DNA from: CAZWUW01 sp964636895
GTDB taxonomy: Bacteria > Bacillota > Thermincolia > Thermincolales > CAZWUW01
NCBI GenBank assembly: GCA_964636895.1
Contig: CAZWUW010000016.1
Coordinates: forward strand, 1-39,865
Reading direction: 5' to 3'
DNA length: 39,865 nt
In this document: positions 1 to 9,034 of the stretch, piece by piece
Numbering within the stretch: position 1 is the first letter of the stretch
How the letters are laid out: the number at the start of each line of letters is the position of its first letter
The notes under the pieces: model-generated
What the model was told of the DNA's origin: nothing
The model's database searches: none
Seen by the model: only the letters and a program-made list of their open reading frames with translations
Program-made: the position numbers and the translations under genes

Positions 1-243
1 TATTTTCTCATAGTCAGGGTCATTTGACCATGCACCCGTTTATTAAGCGCTTACGTACTTTACTGTAGCTGGTTCGTGACGAGTAAGAAATGTTGAAAGG
101 AAAATGCGTACATGCGGGCATATTTTCTATCTATACTGCACCGCTATTGGGGCTGGACTAAAACAGCAATTAATGGTAAACTAAAAATGTGCGGAAAAAA
201 ATCACTATTTCTCTAAAGTCATAGAATTAACAGGGGAAAATTT
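1..243. other. Left-edge intergenic region
   Basis: AT-rich, no recognisable gene end. A 34-codon reading frame at 112-216 has no good ribosome binding site distance and no family resemblance. A short inverted repeat GGTCA-TT-TGACC is at 18-29. No promoter for resB copy 1 can be supported. Confidence 0.4.
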
Positions 244-1653
244 ATGCATGACACCGACAACAAATGGTGGTATTATCCTTGGCATTTTTTGAAATCAAAG
301 CGGCTGGCCATTTTATTAATTGCTTTACTGACTTTATTCTCGGCCATTGGCATGATTATCCCCCAGATTTCAATTAATCCCGGCGATTATCAGGGATGGG
401 CCGTTAAATACCGGCCGCTGGCTCCGGTGGTGGAGTATCTGGGTTTGAATAACCTATTTTATACCTGGTGGTTTGCCCTTGTGGGGGTGTTTTTTTTCAC
501 CAACCTGCTTGCCTGTACAGTTCACCAGGTGTTACAGTGCTTAATAATCTGGCGTTGCAGGCTACAACCAATGCGGGCTGAGCCACTGGCGGAGTTTGAT
601 ACGGCGGCTGATTTAGCCGCTGTGCAGGAAGCGGCGGTCAATACTTTTGCCCGGGCCGGTTACAAGATAGCGGGCAATTCCGGCGCCGCCCTGTTCATGG
701 AGAAGCACCGGTGGGGTATCTGGGGCACCGTTTTATTCCATATCGGCCTTATGGCCATTGTATTTGGCAGCTTGCTTAGCGGTGCTGTGAAAACTACCGG
801 CTACATGATGGTAGCGGAAGGGGAAACGCGTCGGGAAGTGCACGATAATTATGCTGTAATTTATGAAGGCCCGTTTTTTGCGGAGGAATCCCATTATGGT
901 TTTGAGCTGACCTTAAAAAAGCAAAATAAAATTTATTACGAAAACGGACGTCTGAACTATATGGAATCTGATTTTATTATTTCTGAGAACGGTCGGCTGG
1001 TGCTGGAACAGTCTCTTTCCAGGGGGGAACCCCTGCTATATAAAGACATCCGTTTATTTGAATATGACGATGGTTTTGCCCCGCTGGTAACACTAAAAAA
1101 ACCTGACGGCAGCGTGGGCTGGCAAACTTATTTACTTCTGAGCACCCACCGTTATCCTACTTACCGTACATATTACCACAATAATTTGCAGCTACCTGAA
1201 ACGCCTTATACGATGACCTTGGAATTCTATCCTGATGGGACCATTAAAGATAAAAAATCTTTTAATAAGTCATCCCGGCTTAGAGATCCGGCGGCTAAAA
1301 TAAAAATCAGAGAACAGGAGCGGCTGATTGCCGAAAAAGTAATCAGGCAAAACGAAGCTCTTGAATTTGACGGATACAGGCTATCTTTTAGTGAAATAAG
1401 GGCTTGGACTGGTTTGGAAATAGTAAGAGACCCGGGGGCGGGGGTGCTTTTCGGCGGGTTCTGGTTGGCCCTGGCCGGGTTGACGGTTTTATATTTTTGG
1501 CGCTACCAGAAGCTGCAGCTTAACCTGATAAATGACGGTGGACTGACCCAAGTTAAAATATATTATTACACCGTCCGGTACCGGAAAATCCTCGCTGATG
1601 ATACTAGGGACGTGGTTGGTGACCTCATGCAGAAGTTTGCGAAAAAGGAGTAA
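244..1653 (+). CDS. resB: Cytochrome c biogenesis protein ResB/CcsB, copy 1
   Basis: Membrane component of System II cytochrome c maturation, which with CcsA carries haem across the membrane and attaches it to CXXCH motifs. The 469-residue protein has the ResB layout: two early membrane segments (about residues 20-40 and 72-95), a third after the KHRWGIWG stretch (about 160-180), a long external domain, and a last membrane segment near residue 400. The ATG has AGGGGAA upstream at suitable spacing. The stop is 4 bp before ccsA copy 1, so they form one unit. Haem-ligand histidines were not assigned by alignment. First of three ResB genes in the window, and the one closest to the radical SAM/LuxE gene. 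Confidence 0.9.
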   Translation: MHDTDNKWWYYPWHFLKSKRLAILLIALLTLFSAIGMIIPQISINPGDYQGWAVKYRPLAPVVEYLGLNNLFYTWWFALVGVFFFTNLLACTVHQVLQCLIIWRCRLQPMRAEPLAEFDTAADLAAVQEAAVNTFARAGYKIAGNSGAALFMEKHRWGIWGTVLFHIGLMAIVFGSLLSGAVKTTGYMMVAEGETRREVHDNYAVIYEGPFFAEESHYGFELTLKKQNKIYYENGRLNYMESDFIISENGRLVLEQSLSRGEPLLYKDIRLFEYDDGFAPLVTLKKPDGSVGWQTYLLLSTHRYPTYRTYYHNNLQLPETPYTMTLEFYPDGTIKDKKSFNKSSRLRDPAAKIKIREQERLIAEKVIRQNEALEFDGYRLSFSEIRAWTGLEIVRDPGAGVLFGGFWLALAGLTVLYFWRYQKLQLNLINDGGLTQVKIYYYTVRYRKILADDTRDVVGDLMQKFAKKE

Positions 1654-1657
1654 TGGG

Positions 1658-2509
1658 ATGGACTTAATTAAAGTTCAAATTATTTTGTTTTGGGCGTCTG
1701 TGGGTATTTTTGCCATTGGCACTGTTTTATATGTGGCCAGCATTGTTTTTAAGCAGGAACGATTTGTCGAATATGGTACTATGGCGGCATGGCTGGGCTT
1801 TATACCTAATACCGCAGCTATTGCTGTCAGGTGGTATCAGACCGGTCGGTTTCCCTATTGGGACCCTTATGAAGTATTTACCTCTTATGCTTGGGCCATT
1901 GTTCTGGCGTTCTTGATTTTCCAGCATTTTAAACCGAAGCTGAAAATTGTTGGTGTTTTTGTATTGCCGTTTGTTTTTCTTATGACCGGGTTGGGCGTGA
2001 TGACTTCTCCTGAAATTAAAGAAATCCCCCGCACTTTTTATACTTTTTGGCTGTATGTTCATATTGCATTTGCCAAACTGTCGGCGGCTTCTGTGCTAAT
2101 ATCCGCCGGATTGGCCGGACTTTTCCTGATTAAGCAACGACACGACCTGAAAGGTAAGCATAACCCGACACTGGAACGTTTGCCTGCAGCGGAGAAGCTT
2201 GATTATTATAGCTACCGGGTGACAGCTTTTGCTTTTATCATGTTGGGGATTATGATTGCTTCCGGGGCTGTCTGGGCTTATAAAGCCTGGGGGCGTTACT
2301 GGGGCTGGGACCCTATTGAAACATGGGCGCTTATAAGTTGGCTGGTATACGGGTTGTATCTGCATCTTAGGATTACAATCGGCTGGAAAGGTGCCCGTAC
2401 CGCCTGGCTGTCTATTATCGCCCTGATTTTGGTGGTTTTCTCTTTCTGGGGTATTCCACTGGCTTATGATAGCGTCCATGAGCACTTGAAATACAAGATT
2501 AACAAATAG
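1658..2509 (+). CDS. ccsA: Cytochrome c biogenesis protein CcsA/ResC, copy 1
   Basis: Haem-handling partner of ResB in System II cytochrome c maturation; an integral membrane protein of 283 residues. It carries the tryptophan-rich WWD signature of haem-handling proteins (WGRYWGWDPIETW, about residue 210) followed by the conserved YLHLR segment, with many membrane helices. The frame opens upstream at 1598, inside resB. The ATG at 1658 is preferred because AAAAAGGAG ends 7 bases before it and the protein then starts like its paralogues (MDLIKVQIIL). It lies 4 bp after resB copy 1 and 26 bp before the radical SAM/LuxE gene, so all three are probably co-transcribed. Confidence 0.92.
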   Translation: MDLIKVQIILFWASVGIFAIGTVLYVASIVFKQERFVEYGTMAAWLGFIPNTAAIAVRWYQTGRFPYWDPYEVFTSYAWAIVLAFLIFQHFKPKLKIVGVFVLPFVFLMTGLGVMTSPEIKEIPRTFYTFWLYVHIAFAKLSAASVLISAGLAGLFLIKQRHDLKGKHNPTLERLPAAEKLDYYSYRVTAFAFIMLGIMIASGAVWAYKAWGRYWGWDPIETWALISWLVYGLYLHLRITIGWKGARTAWLSIIALILVVFSFWGIPLAYDSVHEHLKYKINK

Positions 2510-2535
2510 GCATGATATCGGAAAGGGGTCTTGTC

Positions 2536-5500
2536 GTGAACAAAACCATTCTCTTAATGACTCCGCCGTACCATACGGGCATTATCGAAATTACCGGCAA
2601 GTGGCCGCCGCTAAGCTTGGTCTATCTGGCCGGGCATTTGCGGGCAGCCGGTTTCCGGGTAGAAATATATGATGCCATGACCAAAGATCATGATTTGTCC
2701 GATGTCAGGTCCAAACTGGCGGAGATCGACCCTTGGCTGGTCATGATTGGTGCTTTTACCCCCAGCATTAATGCTGCTGTAGATTGCCTGAAGGTGGCCA
2801 AAGAGCTTGACCGGAAGATAATTACCTGTTTGGGTGGCGTGCATCCCACTTTTTGTTACGAAGAAATTCTAAAAGAAAATCATAGCTGGGTCGATTTTAT
2901 TGTCCGTGGTGAAGGTGAGGTTACAGCCGTCGAGTTGGCGCTGGCCCTGCAGCAAACCGGTACATGGGGGGATATCCCTGGTTTGGCTTATTGGCAATCC
3001 GGCCGGGTGTTTAAAACACCGGAGCGACCTTTTTTAGATGATTTAGACCAGCTGATTCCGGCCTGGGACTTATTGGAGTGGCAGGATTACTTTTATAAAG
3101 TCACAGACCGTAGATTGGGCCTTGTCGCTTCATCCCGCGGCTGTTTGCATAAATGTAAGTTTTGTTCCCAGCATTTATTCTGGCAGGGCACTTATCGGGA
3201 CCGCAGTGCCAAAAGTTTTGTCGCTGAAGTGGAGCACCTGCACCGGGTCTATGGTGTGGGTATGTTTATGCTGGCTGACGAGTATACTACATATAACCGG
3301 GCCAGATGGGAAAATATTCTTGACTTGCTGTTAGACAAAAAAATGGACATCCATTTTAGTCTGGAAACCAGGGTGAACGATGTTATCCGGGACCGGGACA
3401 TACTATGGAAATACCGGGCTGCCGGCATTATTCATATGTATGTAGGTGTAGAGACCGCCAGGCAGGCGACCTTGGATTATTATGATAAAAATATTACTGT
3501 GGATGAGGGCCGGGAAGCTATTGCCTTATTGAATGACGCCGGCATTATTACGGAATGTTCTTTTATCATGGGCCATCCGGACGAAACTGCGGCATCCATC
3601 GACCATACCCTGCAAACAGCCCTGCAGTACAATCCCGATTTGGCGCACTTCCTGCTGATTACGCCCTGGCCTTATACACCAATTTATGAAGAGCCCTCTC
3701 CGTATATAGTGGAACATGATTACAGCAAATATCATTTTGTGCATCCGATTGTAAAGCCCATAAATCTTGGTATCGGCCAGCTTTGGGAGAAAATTATTGA
3801 TTGTTTTAAGGTTTTTTATCTAAACAAAGCCCGGCAATCTCTCGATATAAAAGATGAGTTCAAAAAATGGTATATGCTGCGGTGTATTCAGATTATGCAT
3901 CAGGAATTTTTCGTGACTAAGTTCGGGGCAATGAAGATTCAGCTGCCCCGGGAAATGGGCAATGAGATAGAAGAAATAATCCGGAATAATTATGGGGGTG
4001 GGGAAAAGATGTCGGAAAAACATTCTGTCAACGGTGCTTTTGTGCAAGCGCTGGATGCTGAGATCAGGGCCTTTATCGAAACCGGTGTGGATAACCGGGA
4101 TGAAGTAAGGTTTAATCGGCTGGCACTGCGGGAGTTTGAGTTTCAGTTCCATGCCAACAGTGTTTACCGGGAGTATTGCGAAAAACAGGGTGTGACACCG
4201 GATAAAGTGCAGCATTGGTGGGAGATACCTGCTATTCCTACGCAGGCCTTTAAGCAGCAGGTGATTGCCTCCTTCCCGCTGCAGGAAGCGGAGCTGGCCC
4301 TGCTTACCAGCGGAACCAGCGACCCCCATATGAGAGGGAAAATTTACCGTGATAAAAGCAGCCTGGAAATGATTCTGCGGAGCAACTACCTGCTCACTAA
4401 GGCATATCTCTTCCCGGATGTGGAAAAGATGCGGATTCTGCTTTTGGTGCCGTCGCCCAAAGTAGCTCCGGCAATGGCCATGGCCTTTGGACTGGAACAG
4501 GTGAAAAAGGAATTTGGTACTGAAGACAGTCTGTATCTTATTACCCCAAATGGATTTGAAACTGATTTACTGATAACAGCCCTGCGTCAGGCGGAAGTTT
4601 CCGGGGAGCCAGTAGCTTTGATTGGCGCTACTTCCGGCTATGTGCATTTTTTTAACTCCTGTCGGGAGCGGGGCATTAAATTCACCTTGCCAGCTGGCAG
4701 CCGCCTCTGTGACGGCGGCGGATATCAGGGCACCTTCGGTGACTGTTCCAGAGAAGAGTTTTATGACATGTGTGCTGAGTTTTTCGGCTTGCCCCGGGAG
4801 TTATGCATTAATACCCTGGGTATGAGTGAGAGTGGTACTAATTATTTTGACAATACCCTGCGCCGGCATCTGGCCGGTGTACCTGCAGGTGAGCGGTGTA
4901 AAGTCACTCTGCCCTGGACCAGAACCACTGCTGTCGGTCCGCGTACCGGACAGCGGATGCCTAAAGGAGAAATCGGACTGTTACGTCATTATGACCTGAC
5001 CAACCGGGCAACGGTCATTGCGGTGCAGACTGACAATTTGGGTTATGAGACTGAGGACGGCTTTGAAATTATTGGTCGGGCCGGTGGAAAATTACCGGGC
5101 TTTGGGTTGGAACCTTCCAGTGTGAAAGACTGGATTCTGGCCGGACACCGGGAACAGGCTGCAGACGTGATTAATCAGGGGCACAGTCACCCGGCCGCAG
5201 CGATGGGCGGACATCCGGCGCATATTCCAATACCGGGCCAGCCCGCAATGGGAGGTCATCCGGTGCATATTCCTATCCAGGGTCATCCGGCAGTGAGTCA
5301 TGGTGGCCCCGGGACCGGCTGCTCGGCCGGTACAGCGGAGATAATTGCCGCGGCTCAGGGCAACCCCTGTTCCACGGTAGCAGATGCGATGCTTAAGCAG
5401 GGCAACCCCTNNNNNNNNNNNNNNNNNNNNNNNNNNNNNNNNNNNNNNNNNNNNNNNNNNNNNNNNNNNNNNNNNNNNNNNNNNNNNNNNNNNNNNNNNN

Positions 5501-5615
5501 NNNNNNNNNNACGGTAGCAGATGCGATGCTTAAGCAGGGCAACCCCTGTTCCACGGTAGCAGATGCTATGATTAAGCAGGGTGAGGGCAAACGTCCGCCG
5601 GCGGTAAAGGAATGA
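2536..5615 (+). CDS. BchE-like B12/radical SAM protein fused to LuxE-type acyl-protein synthetase, with Cys repeat tail
   Basis: Three parts in one frame. (1) A BchE-like region: B12-binding-like fold (about 1-140, with GGVHPTF and RGEGE), then a radical SAM core whose CxxxCxxC cysteines are at about 203, 207 and 210. (2) From about residue 492, a LuxE-type acyl-protein synthetase (adenylating) domain with LTSGTS near 590 and GLEPSS near 857. (3) A His/Gly/Pro-rich linker and then 14-residue repeats, CSTVADAMLKQGNP. The GTG at 2536 is chosen because GAAAGGGG sits 7 bases upstream; an ATG at 2512 is less likely. The 100-N gap breaks the frame only because its length is a placeholder. The repeat frame resumes at 5511 and ends in TGA at 5613-5615. 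The substrate is unknown. An ATG at 4009 behind GGGGGTGGGG might also start a separate LuxE protein. Confidence 0.82.
4009..4011 (+). promoter_or_regulatory. Possible internal start for the LuxE-like half
   Basis: An in-frame ATG at the junction of the radical SAM and LuxE-like halves is preceded by GGGGGTGGGGAAAAG, a purine-rich sequence at ribosome-binding distance. The site looks like the start of a once separate gene joined in frame to the one before it. It could still give a shorter LuxE-only product. This is inferred from sequence alone. Confidence 0.35.
5359..5579 (+). repeat. 42-bp coding tandem repeat interrupted by the assembly gap
   Basis: Two full 42-bp units are visible (5359-5400 and 5538-5579), plus partial units on both sides of the gap (5401-5410 and 5511-5537). 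Each unit codes for GNPCSTVADAMLKQ in the same frame. The units before the gap and the partial one after it are identical where they can be compared. The last unit differs at two bases (GCT for GCG, ATT for CTT). Near-identity at DNA level suggests recent expansion and explains why the assembly broke here; the true copy number is unknown. Confidence 0.95.
5411..5510. other. Assembly gap of 100 N inside the tandem repeat
   Basis: Exactly 100 N, the usual placeholder for a gap of unknown length. Read literally it shifts the frame and gives a false stop at 5515-5517. The frames on its two sides agree if the real gap holds whole 42-bp units plus the missing 5 bases of the broken unit. Confidence 0.97.
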
Positions 5616-5621
5616 ACAACA

Positions 5622-5660
5622 ACCAGGGAAGCGATGAAAATCGTAGCCCTGGTTTTTTTT
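5622..5660 (+). terminator. Rho-independent terminator after the radical SAM/LuxE gene
   Basis: The stem ACCAGGG/CCCTGGT encloses a second pairing (CGAT/ATCG) and is followed by eight T. It lies 7 bases after the stop at 5615 and closes the resB-ccsA-radical SAM unit. The following 180 bases up to the TPR gene are AT-rich, with no promoter I can support. Confidence 0.85.
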
Positions 5661-5841
5661 CGCCAATTAATGCTAAGGTAAGCAGAAATTAACCCAATTG
5701 GCTACAATTTTCAGAAAATTTCGTTTAATTTAAGCAGGATACTCAAAAGCTTTTCGCGAATTATTATTTATCATTTTGCATTATGTAAACATGTCCCGGT
5801 TTTCACTAAAAAAATTATATGTGGAAAGGATGGCCTGACCT

Positions 5842-6477
5842 ATGATTGCCGTACATGCTATTAGCTTAAGAAAAGCAATTGCCATAATCGTCGTGTTCAC
5901 GGTCGCCGTCATTGCTTTGGGAATTTTTATCGGTTATAGGTTATATTGGGAGCAATATGATAACCGGCCTCAGCTGGTTAAATATGAAGAGACTTTTAAA
6001 GCTCAGGTGCGGGCTAATCCGGATGATATCAATGCTGTGTTAAATCTGGGTTGGACCTATTATGAAGCGGGGAAGTATGAAAAAGCACTTGCTCATTACA
6101 AAAAAGCCCTGCGTATTGATCGAAATAATATTGGGGCCAGGTATAACATTGGTCTGGTATATAAGGATATGAAGAACTACGGGGCGGCAGAAAAAGAATT
6201 AAAAGTGCTGCTGCAAAAAGCGCCGCTGCACGATTTGGGCAATTTTACACTGGCTCAGGTATACCGGGAAGCCAAACAGTATGATAAGGCTATAGTCCAG
6301 TACAATAAGACGCTGAAAATTTCCCCGGCGTCCGCCAATATAATTGCGGAACTGGGCCGCACCTACGAGGCTAAAGGTATGAAAACGGAAGCTGTCCGCT
6401 CATACCGGGGGGCCTTAAAATATGTGCCTGACCTCAAAGAAGCCCATGACGGTTTGCGCCGGCTTGGGGCACAGTAA
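5842..6477 (+). CDS. Membrane-anchored tetratricopeptide repeat protein
   Basis: A 211-residue protein with one N-terminal membrane segment (about residues 12-32, no clear cleavage site) and then four TPR units from about residue 50 to 185. Each has the W/Y-G-A-Y-A pattern, for example LGWTYYEAGKYEKALAHY. TPR domains bind partner proteins; with this topology they would lie outside the membrane. Genes of this type (NrfG/CcmH-like TPR proteins) often help present apocytochromes for haem attachment, and this one lies between a CcsBA pair and two multihaem cytochromes. That role is inferred from position. A GGAAAGG ribosome binding site lies about 12 bases before the ATG. Confidence 0.85.
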   Translation: MIAVHAISLRKAIAIIVVFTVAVIALGIFIGYRLYWEQYDNRPQLVKYEETFKAQVRANPDDINAVLNLGWTYYEAGKYEKALAHYKKALRIDRNNIGARYNIGLVYKDMKNYGAAEKELKVLLQKAPLHDLGNFTLAQVYREAKQYDKAIVQYNKTLKISPASANIIAELGRTYEAKGMKTEAVRSYRGALKYVPDLKEAHDGLRRLGAQ

Positions 6478-6532
6478 TCCGCCAATGTAATTGATGCAAA
6501 AGTTGCAGTAATATAACCGGAAAGGGGTGAAG

Positions 6533-6556
6533 GGACCGGGGTTTAAGTCCCGGTCC
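6533..6556 (+). promoter_or_regulatory. Perfect hairpin in the leader of the first NHL gene
   Basis: GGACCGGG and CCCGGTCC pair perfectly around an 8-base loop, between a Shine-Dalgarno-like GGAAAGGGG (6519-6527) and the ATG at 6565. There is no T tract, so it is not a normal terminator. Folding would bring the distant ribosome binding site nearer to the start codon, or protect the mRNA end. The function is inferred. Confidence 0.5.
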
Positions 6557-6564
6557 GGGCCACA

Positions 6565-7578
6565 ATGCCAGTAAGGACAATGCAGCCGCGGATGATGGAT
6601 TATAAAACTTTGTTAAATATTTTGTTGGTTATTATTATTATTGTCGGTGGTTTTTTTGGCTATTATTACCTGCAGCAAACGCCGCCCGGTCTGGTGGATG
6701 CCGGATTGCCAGCATTAGTACAGGGGCCGCCGGAGTTTAAGTATAACCTGGGTGACCTGACAGGGGCCAAAGGGAAACTGAGTAAACCTCTGGCAGTTGA
6801 CGTTGACCCTAAAGGGCGGGTGTATGTCGCTGATACCGGCAACGGCGTAATTAAGGTGTACGGACCTGGCGGTAAGTATATGTTTGAGTTTGGTAAATCC
6901 AAAGACCCCAACAGTATTAATGGTACAGCCGGCTTGGCAGTGCACGGTGACCTGGTCTATGTTACCGACGGCAGCAATTTCCGGGTTCAGTTATACAACA
7001 CCGACGGTAAATTTATTAAAACCTTTGTTGCTCAGCATGCCGATAAAAAGACGGGTGCGTTTATCCCGGTGGGCATTGATGTTTCGGAGCAGGGTGATGT
7101 TTATGTTACTGATGTTTTTTACCAGCGGGTAATGGTATTTGACCAGGCTGGCAGATTCAAATTCGGCTTTGGCACCCCGGGTACCAAGCCGGGTCAGTTC
7201 CAGTATGCCAATGATATCGTGGTAGATAAAAAGGGTTATATTTATGTAGCTGATTCCAATAATGCCAGAGTGCAGGTTTATAACCCCGAAGGTAAATTTA
7301 TTTCTGTGCTGGGCTCGAAAAACGGGGTTAACCCGCAGCTGGGGCTGGCCCGGGGGATAGATATTGATGACCGCGGCCGGGTTTATGTGGTGGATACATT
7401 TCAGCACAAGGTACGGGTTTTTGACAGTATTAAAAAAGGCGGTCAACAGCTGTTTACTTTTGCGGATAAAGGTACCGACAACGGGCAGTTGTACTATCCC
7501 AACGGACTTGCCGTAAGAAAGGGTAAAGCCTATGTTACCGACCGGGAAAACGACCGGGTAGTAGTTTACGGATATTAA
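6565..7578 (+). CDS. Membrane-anchored NHL-repeat beta-propeller protein 1
   Basis: 337 residues: a hydrophobic N-terminal anchor (about 17-37) and then about six NHL repeats with the typical V-D-xx-G-x-hydrophobic-YVADT/S-xN-xRVQVY pattern (for example DVDPKGRVYVADTGNGVIKVY). NHL repeats form a beta-propeller used for protein or ligand binding; here it would face the cell exterior. It comes 43 bp before the 6-haem cytochrome gene, and a second NHL gene precedes the 25-haem cytochrome in the same way, so a structural or electron-transfer partnership is likely. The start is uncertain: ATGs at 6565, 6580 and 6589 are in frame, and the best ribosome binding site is beyond a hairpin. Confidence 0.87.
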   Translation: MPVRTMQPRMMDYKTLLNILLVIIIIVGGFFGYYYLQQTPPGLVDAGLPALVQGPPEFKYNLGDLTGAKGKLSKPLAVDVDPKGRVYVADTGNGVIKVYGPGGKYMFEFGKSKDPNSINGTAGLAVHGDLVYVTDGSNFRVQLYNTDGKFIKTFVAQHADKKTGAFIPVGIDVSEQGDVYVTDVFYQRVMVFDQAGRFKFGFGTPGTKPGQFQYANDIVVDKKGYIYVADSNNARVQVYNPEGKFISVLGSKNGVNPQLGLARGIDIDDRGRVYVVDTFQHKVRVFDSIKKGGQQLFTFADKGTDNGQLYYPNGLAVRKGKAYVTDRENDRVVVYGY

Positions 7579-7621
7579 GCGCCGGATATTTTTTACCGCC
7601 TTGAGAAAGGAGGTGACATGA

Positions 7622-8893
7622 GTGAAAAAAAGCTTGTTAGGTATTCTGTTGATTTCCGCATTTGTGCTTCTTTTAAGTGTTCCGGCATATGCCGCGCTGC
7701 CGGTTAAGGTTGGGGTGGATGTGGCGGAGACTAACCCGGCGGGGCCGAACTCCGACGTTACCTTTACCTTTAATGCCAATCCAACTGCCGGTGCAGGTGC
7801 CGGCTTTACTGTGGAGTATACCGGCGACGGGGGTGCCAGTTGGGTAGCAGCTGTTCCAGATGCCGGCAATGCGGCTCCAAATTATATTTTCAGAGCTGCA
7901 ATGGTTGATTTTAAAATATACTATGTCCGGGTTAAGGATAATCTGGCAACCGGCTACAAGTACCTGGACGTGCTGCCGCCCAATGCCCACGGACATGCCA
8001 ATTTTTCCGATAATACAGATATGTGCAAAGGCTGTCACATTACGCACAATGCCACTCAGGCGAAATTGCTCAAGGGTACCGACACCAAGAGTCTCTGTTA
8101 TACCTGCCATGCTACCAATACTACCACCGGCAGCCGTTATGACGTGCAGCAGGGGCGGGTTATTCTGGGTAACGCCACTCTTGACCCCGCTACCCTTAAG
8201 TATTCTATAACCACCGCCAGCTGGGGAAAAACCCTGGGCGGACCCTTTGGCACTGAGAGTAATCCCCGGCTGCCCGACCAAAATATTTGGGGTGCAGGCA
8301 CAAGCGTTACTTCCCGCCATGATATTGAGGGTACGGTTTCTCTGATTCCGGGCAGCACCAAAGGCAGTCCTGCTGCCGGCAACCTAAATGGCTCCTTTGG
8401 CGGCGGTACTTTTACCTGTGTTTCCTGTCATAACGGTCATGACAATGATGGAAACTACCGGATTTTAAAGTCTAAGGCCTGGAGCACCGATACCGCCGTA
8501 CAGGTACGGGCTTTTCCAAAAACCACTGCCAGTGGTGAAGAAGCCAAATATATACAGGGCTTTAGTGCTTATTGTGGTCTCTGCCACGATAAGTTTGACG
8601 CCGCCGCCGGTGCCGGCCGGGGCACTCAGCCTGTTTACCGGCACGCGATGGATGTGCCCCTGACCAATTATTTTTATACTAACGGCACACTGACTACTTC
8701 TTTGCCACTGGAGTACGGTGATCCCGCTTATGCATCCCCGCAAATGGCTTGCGTATCCTGTCATTTTGCGCACGGTACAGTAGTCACCGGGACCAATCCG
8801 ACTTATGAAGCAGTTTACGGCGGCACTAATAACAGCACTATGCTGAAGCGGTTGCCCAACATGCAGGTTTGCGAAGATTGTCATAAGAAATAG
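7622..8893 (+). CDS. Exported hexahaem c-type cytochrome
   Basis: 423 residues with a clear signal peptide (MKKSLLG...VPAYA, cleavage near 24). Residues 25-125 look like a beta-sandwich domain without haem. From about residue 134 there are six CXXCH motifs: CKGCH, CYTCH, CVSCH, CGLCH, CVSCH and CEDCH, several paired with a downstream H as in doubled CXXCH cytochromes. The GTG start follows AGGAGGTGA by 6 bases; an ATG at 7618 is in another frame. It belongs to the same run as NHL protein 1. A role in electron transfer outside the membrane is inferred from the haem content; redox partners are not visible in the sequence. Confidence 0.93.
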   Translation: MKKSLLGILLISAFVLLLSVPAYAALPVKVGVDVAETNPAGPNSDVTFTFNANPTAGAGAGFTVEYTGDGGASWVAAVPDAGNAAPNYIFRAAMVDFKIYYVRVKDNLATGYKYLDVLPPNAHGHANFSDNTDMCKGCHITHNATQAKLLKGTDTKSLCYTCHATNTTTGSRYDVQQGRVILGNATLDPATLKYSITTASWGKTLGGPFGTESNPRLPDQNIWGAGTSVTSRHDIEGTVSLIPGSTKGSPAAGNLNGSFGGGTFTCVSCHNGHDNDGNYRILKSKAWSTDTAVQVRAFPKTTASGEEAKYIQGFSAYCGLCHDKFDAAAGAGRGTQPVYRHAMDVPLTNYFYTNGTLTTSLPLEYGDPAYASPQMACVSCHFAHGTVVTGTNPTYEAVYGGTNNSTMLKRLPNMQVCEDCHKK

Positions 8894-8926
8894 TTTGGTT
8901 GTCTGTAATCAGAATCGGTTTGATTT

Positions 8927-8951
8927 GAGCCAGGTCCCTGCGGCCTGGCTC
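8927..8951 (+). terminator. Hairpin after the hexahaem cytochrome gene
   Basis: A perfect 8-bp stem, GAGCCAGG/CCTGGCTC, with a 9-base loop lies 33 bases after the stop. No T tract follows, so it may be an RNA-stabilising or processing hairpin or a weak terminator. Confidence 0.4.
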
Positions 8952-9034
8952 CTGCTTACATAGCAGTCCATGCTATTGCCGACACCGCCGCTGTTTAATT
9001 ATTTAATGCACAATTGTAGTGGGAGATGATGCTG

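Noticed and set aside
112..216. A 34-codon frame near the left edge
   Set aside because: Weak ribosome binding site, no recognisable sequence, and no support from neighbours.
5359..5579. CRISPR array or non-coding satellite
   Set aside because: Repeats are direct, contiguous, 42 bp (a multiple of three), without spacers, and in frame with the gene.
6991..7869. A 292-residue minus-strand frame covering the end of NHL protein 1 and the start of the hexahaem cytochrome
   Set aside because: It is antisense to two well supported genes, has no ribosome binding site and no family motif; it arises from the codon use of the real genes.
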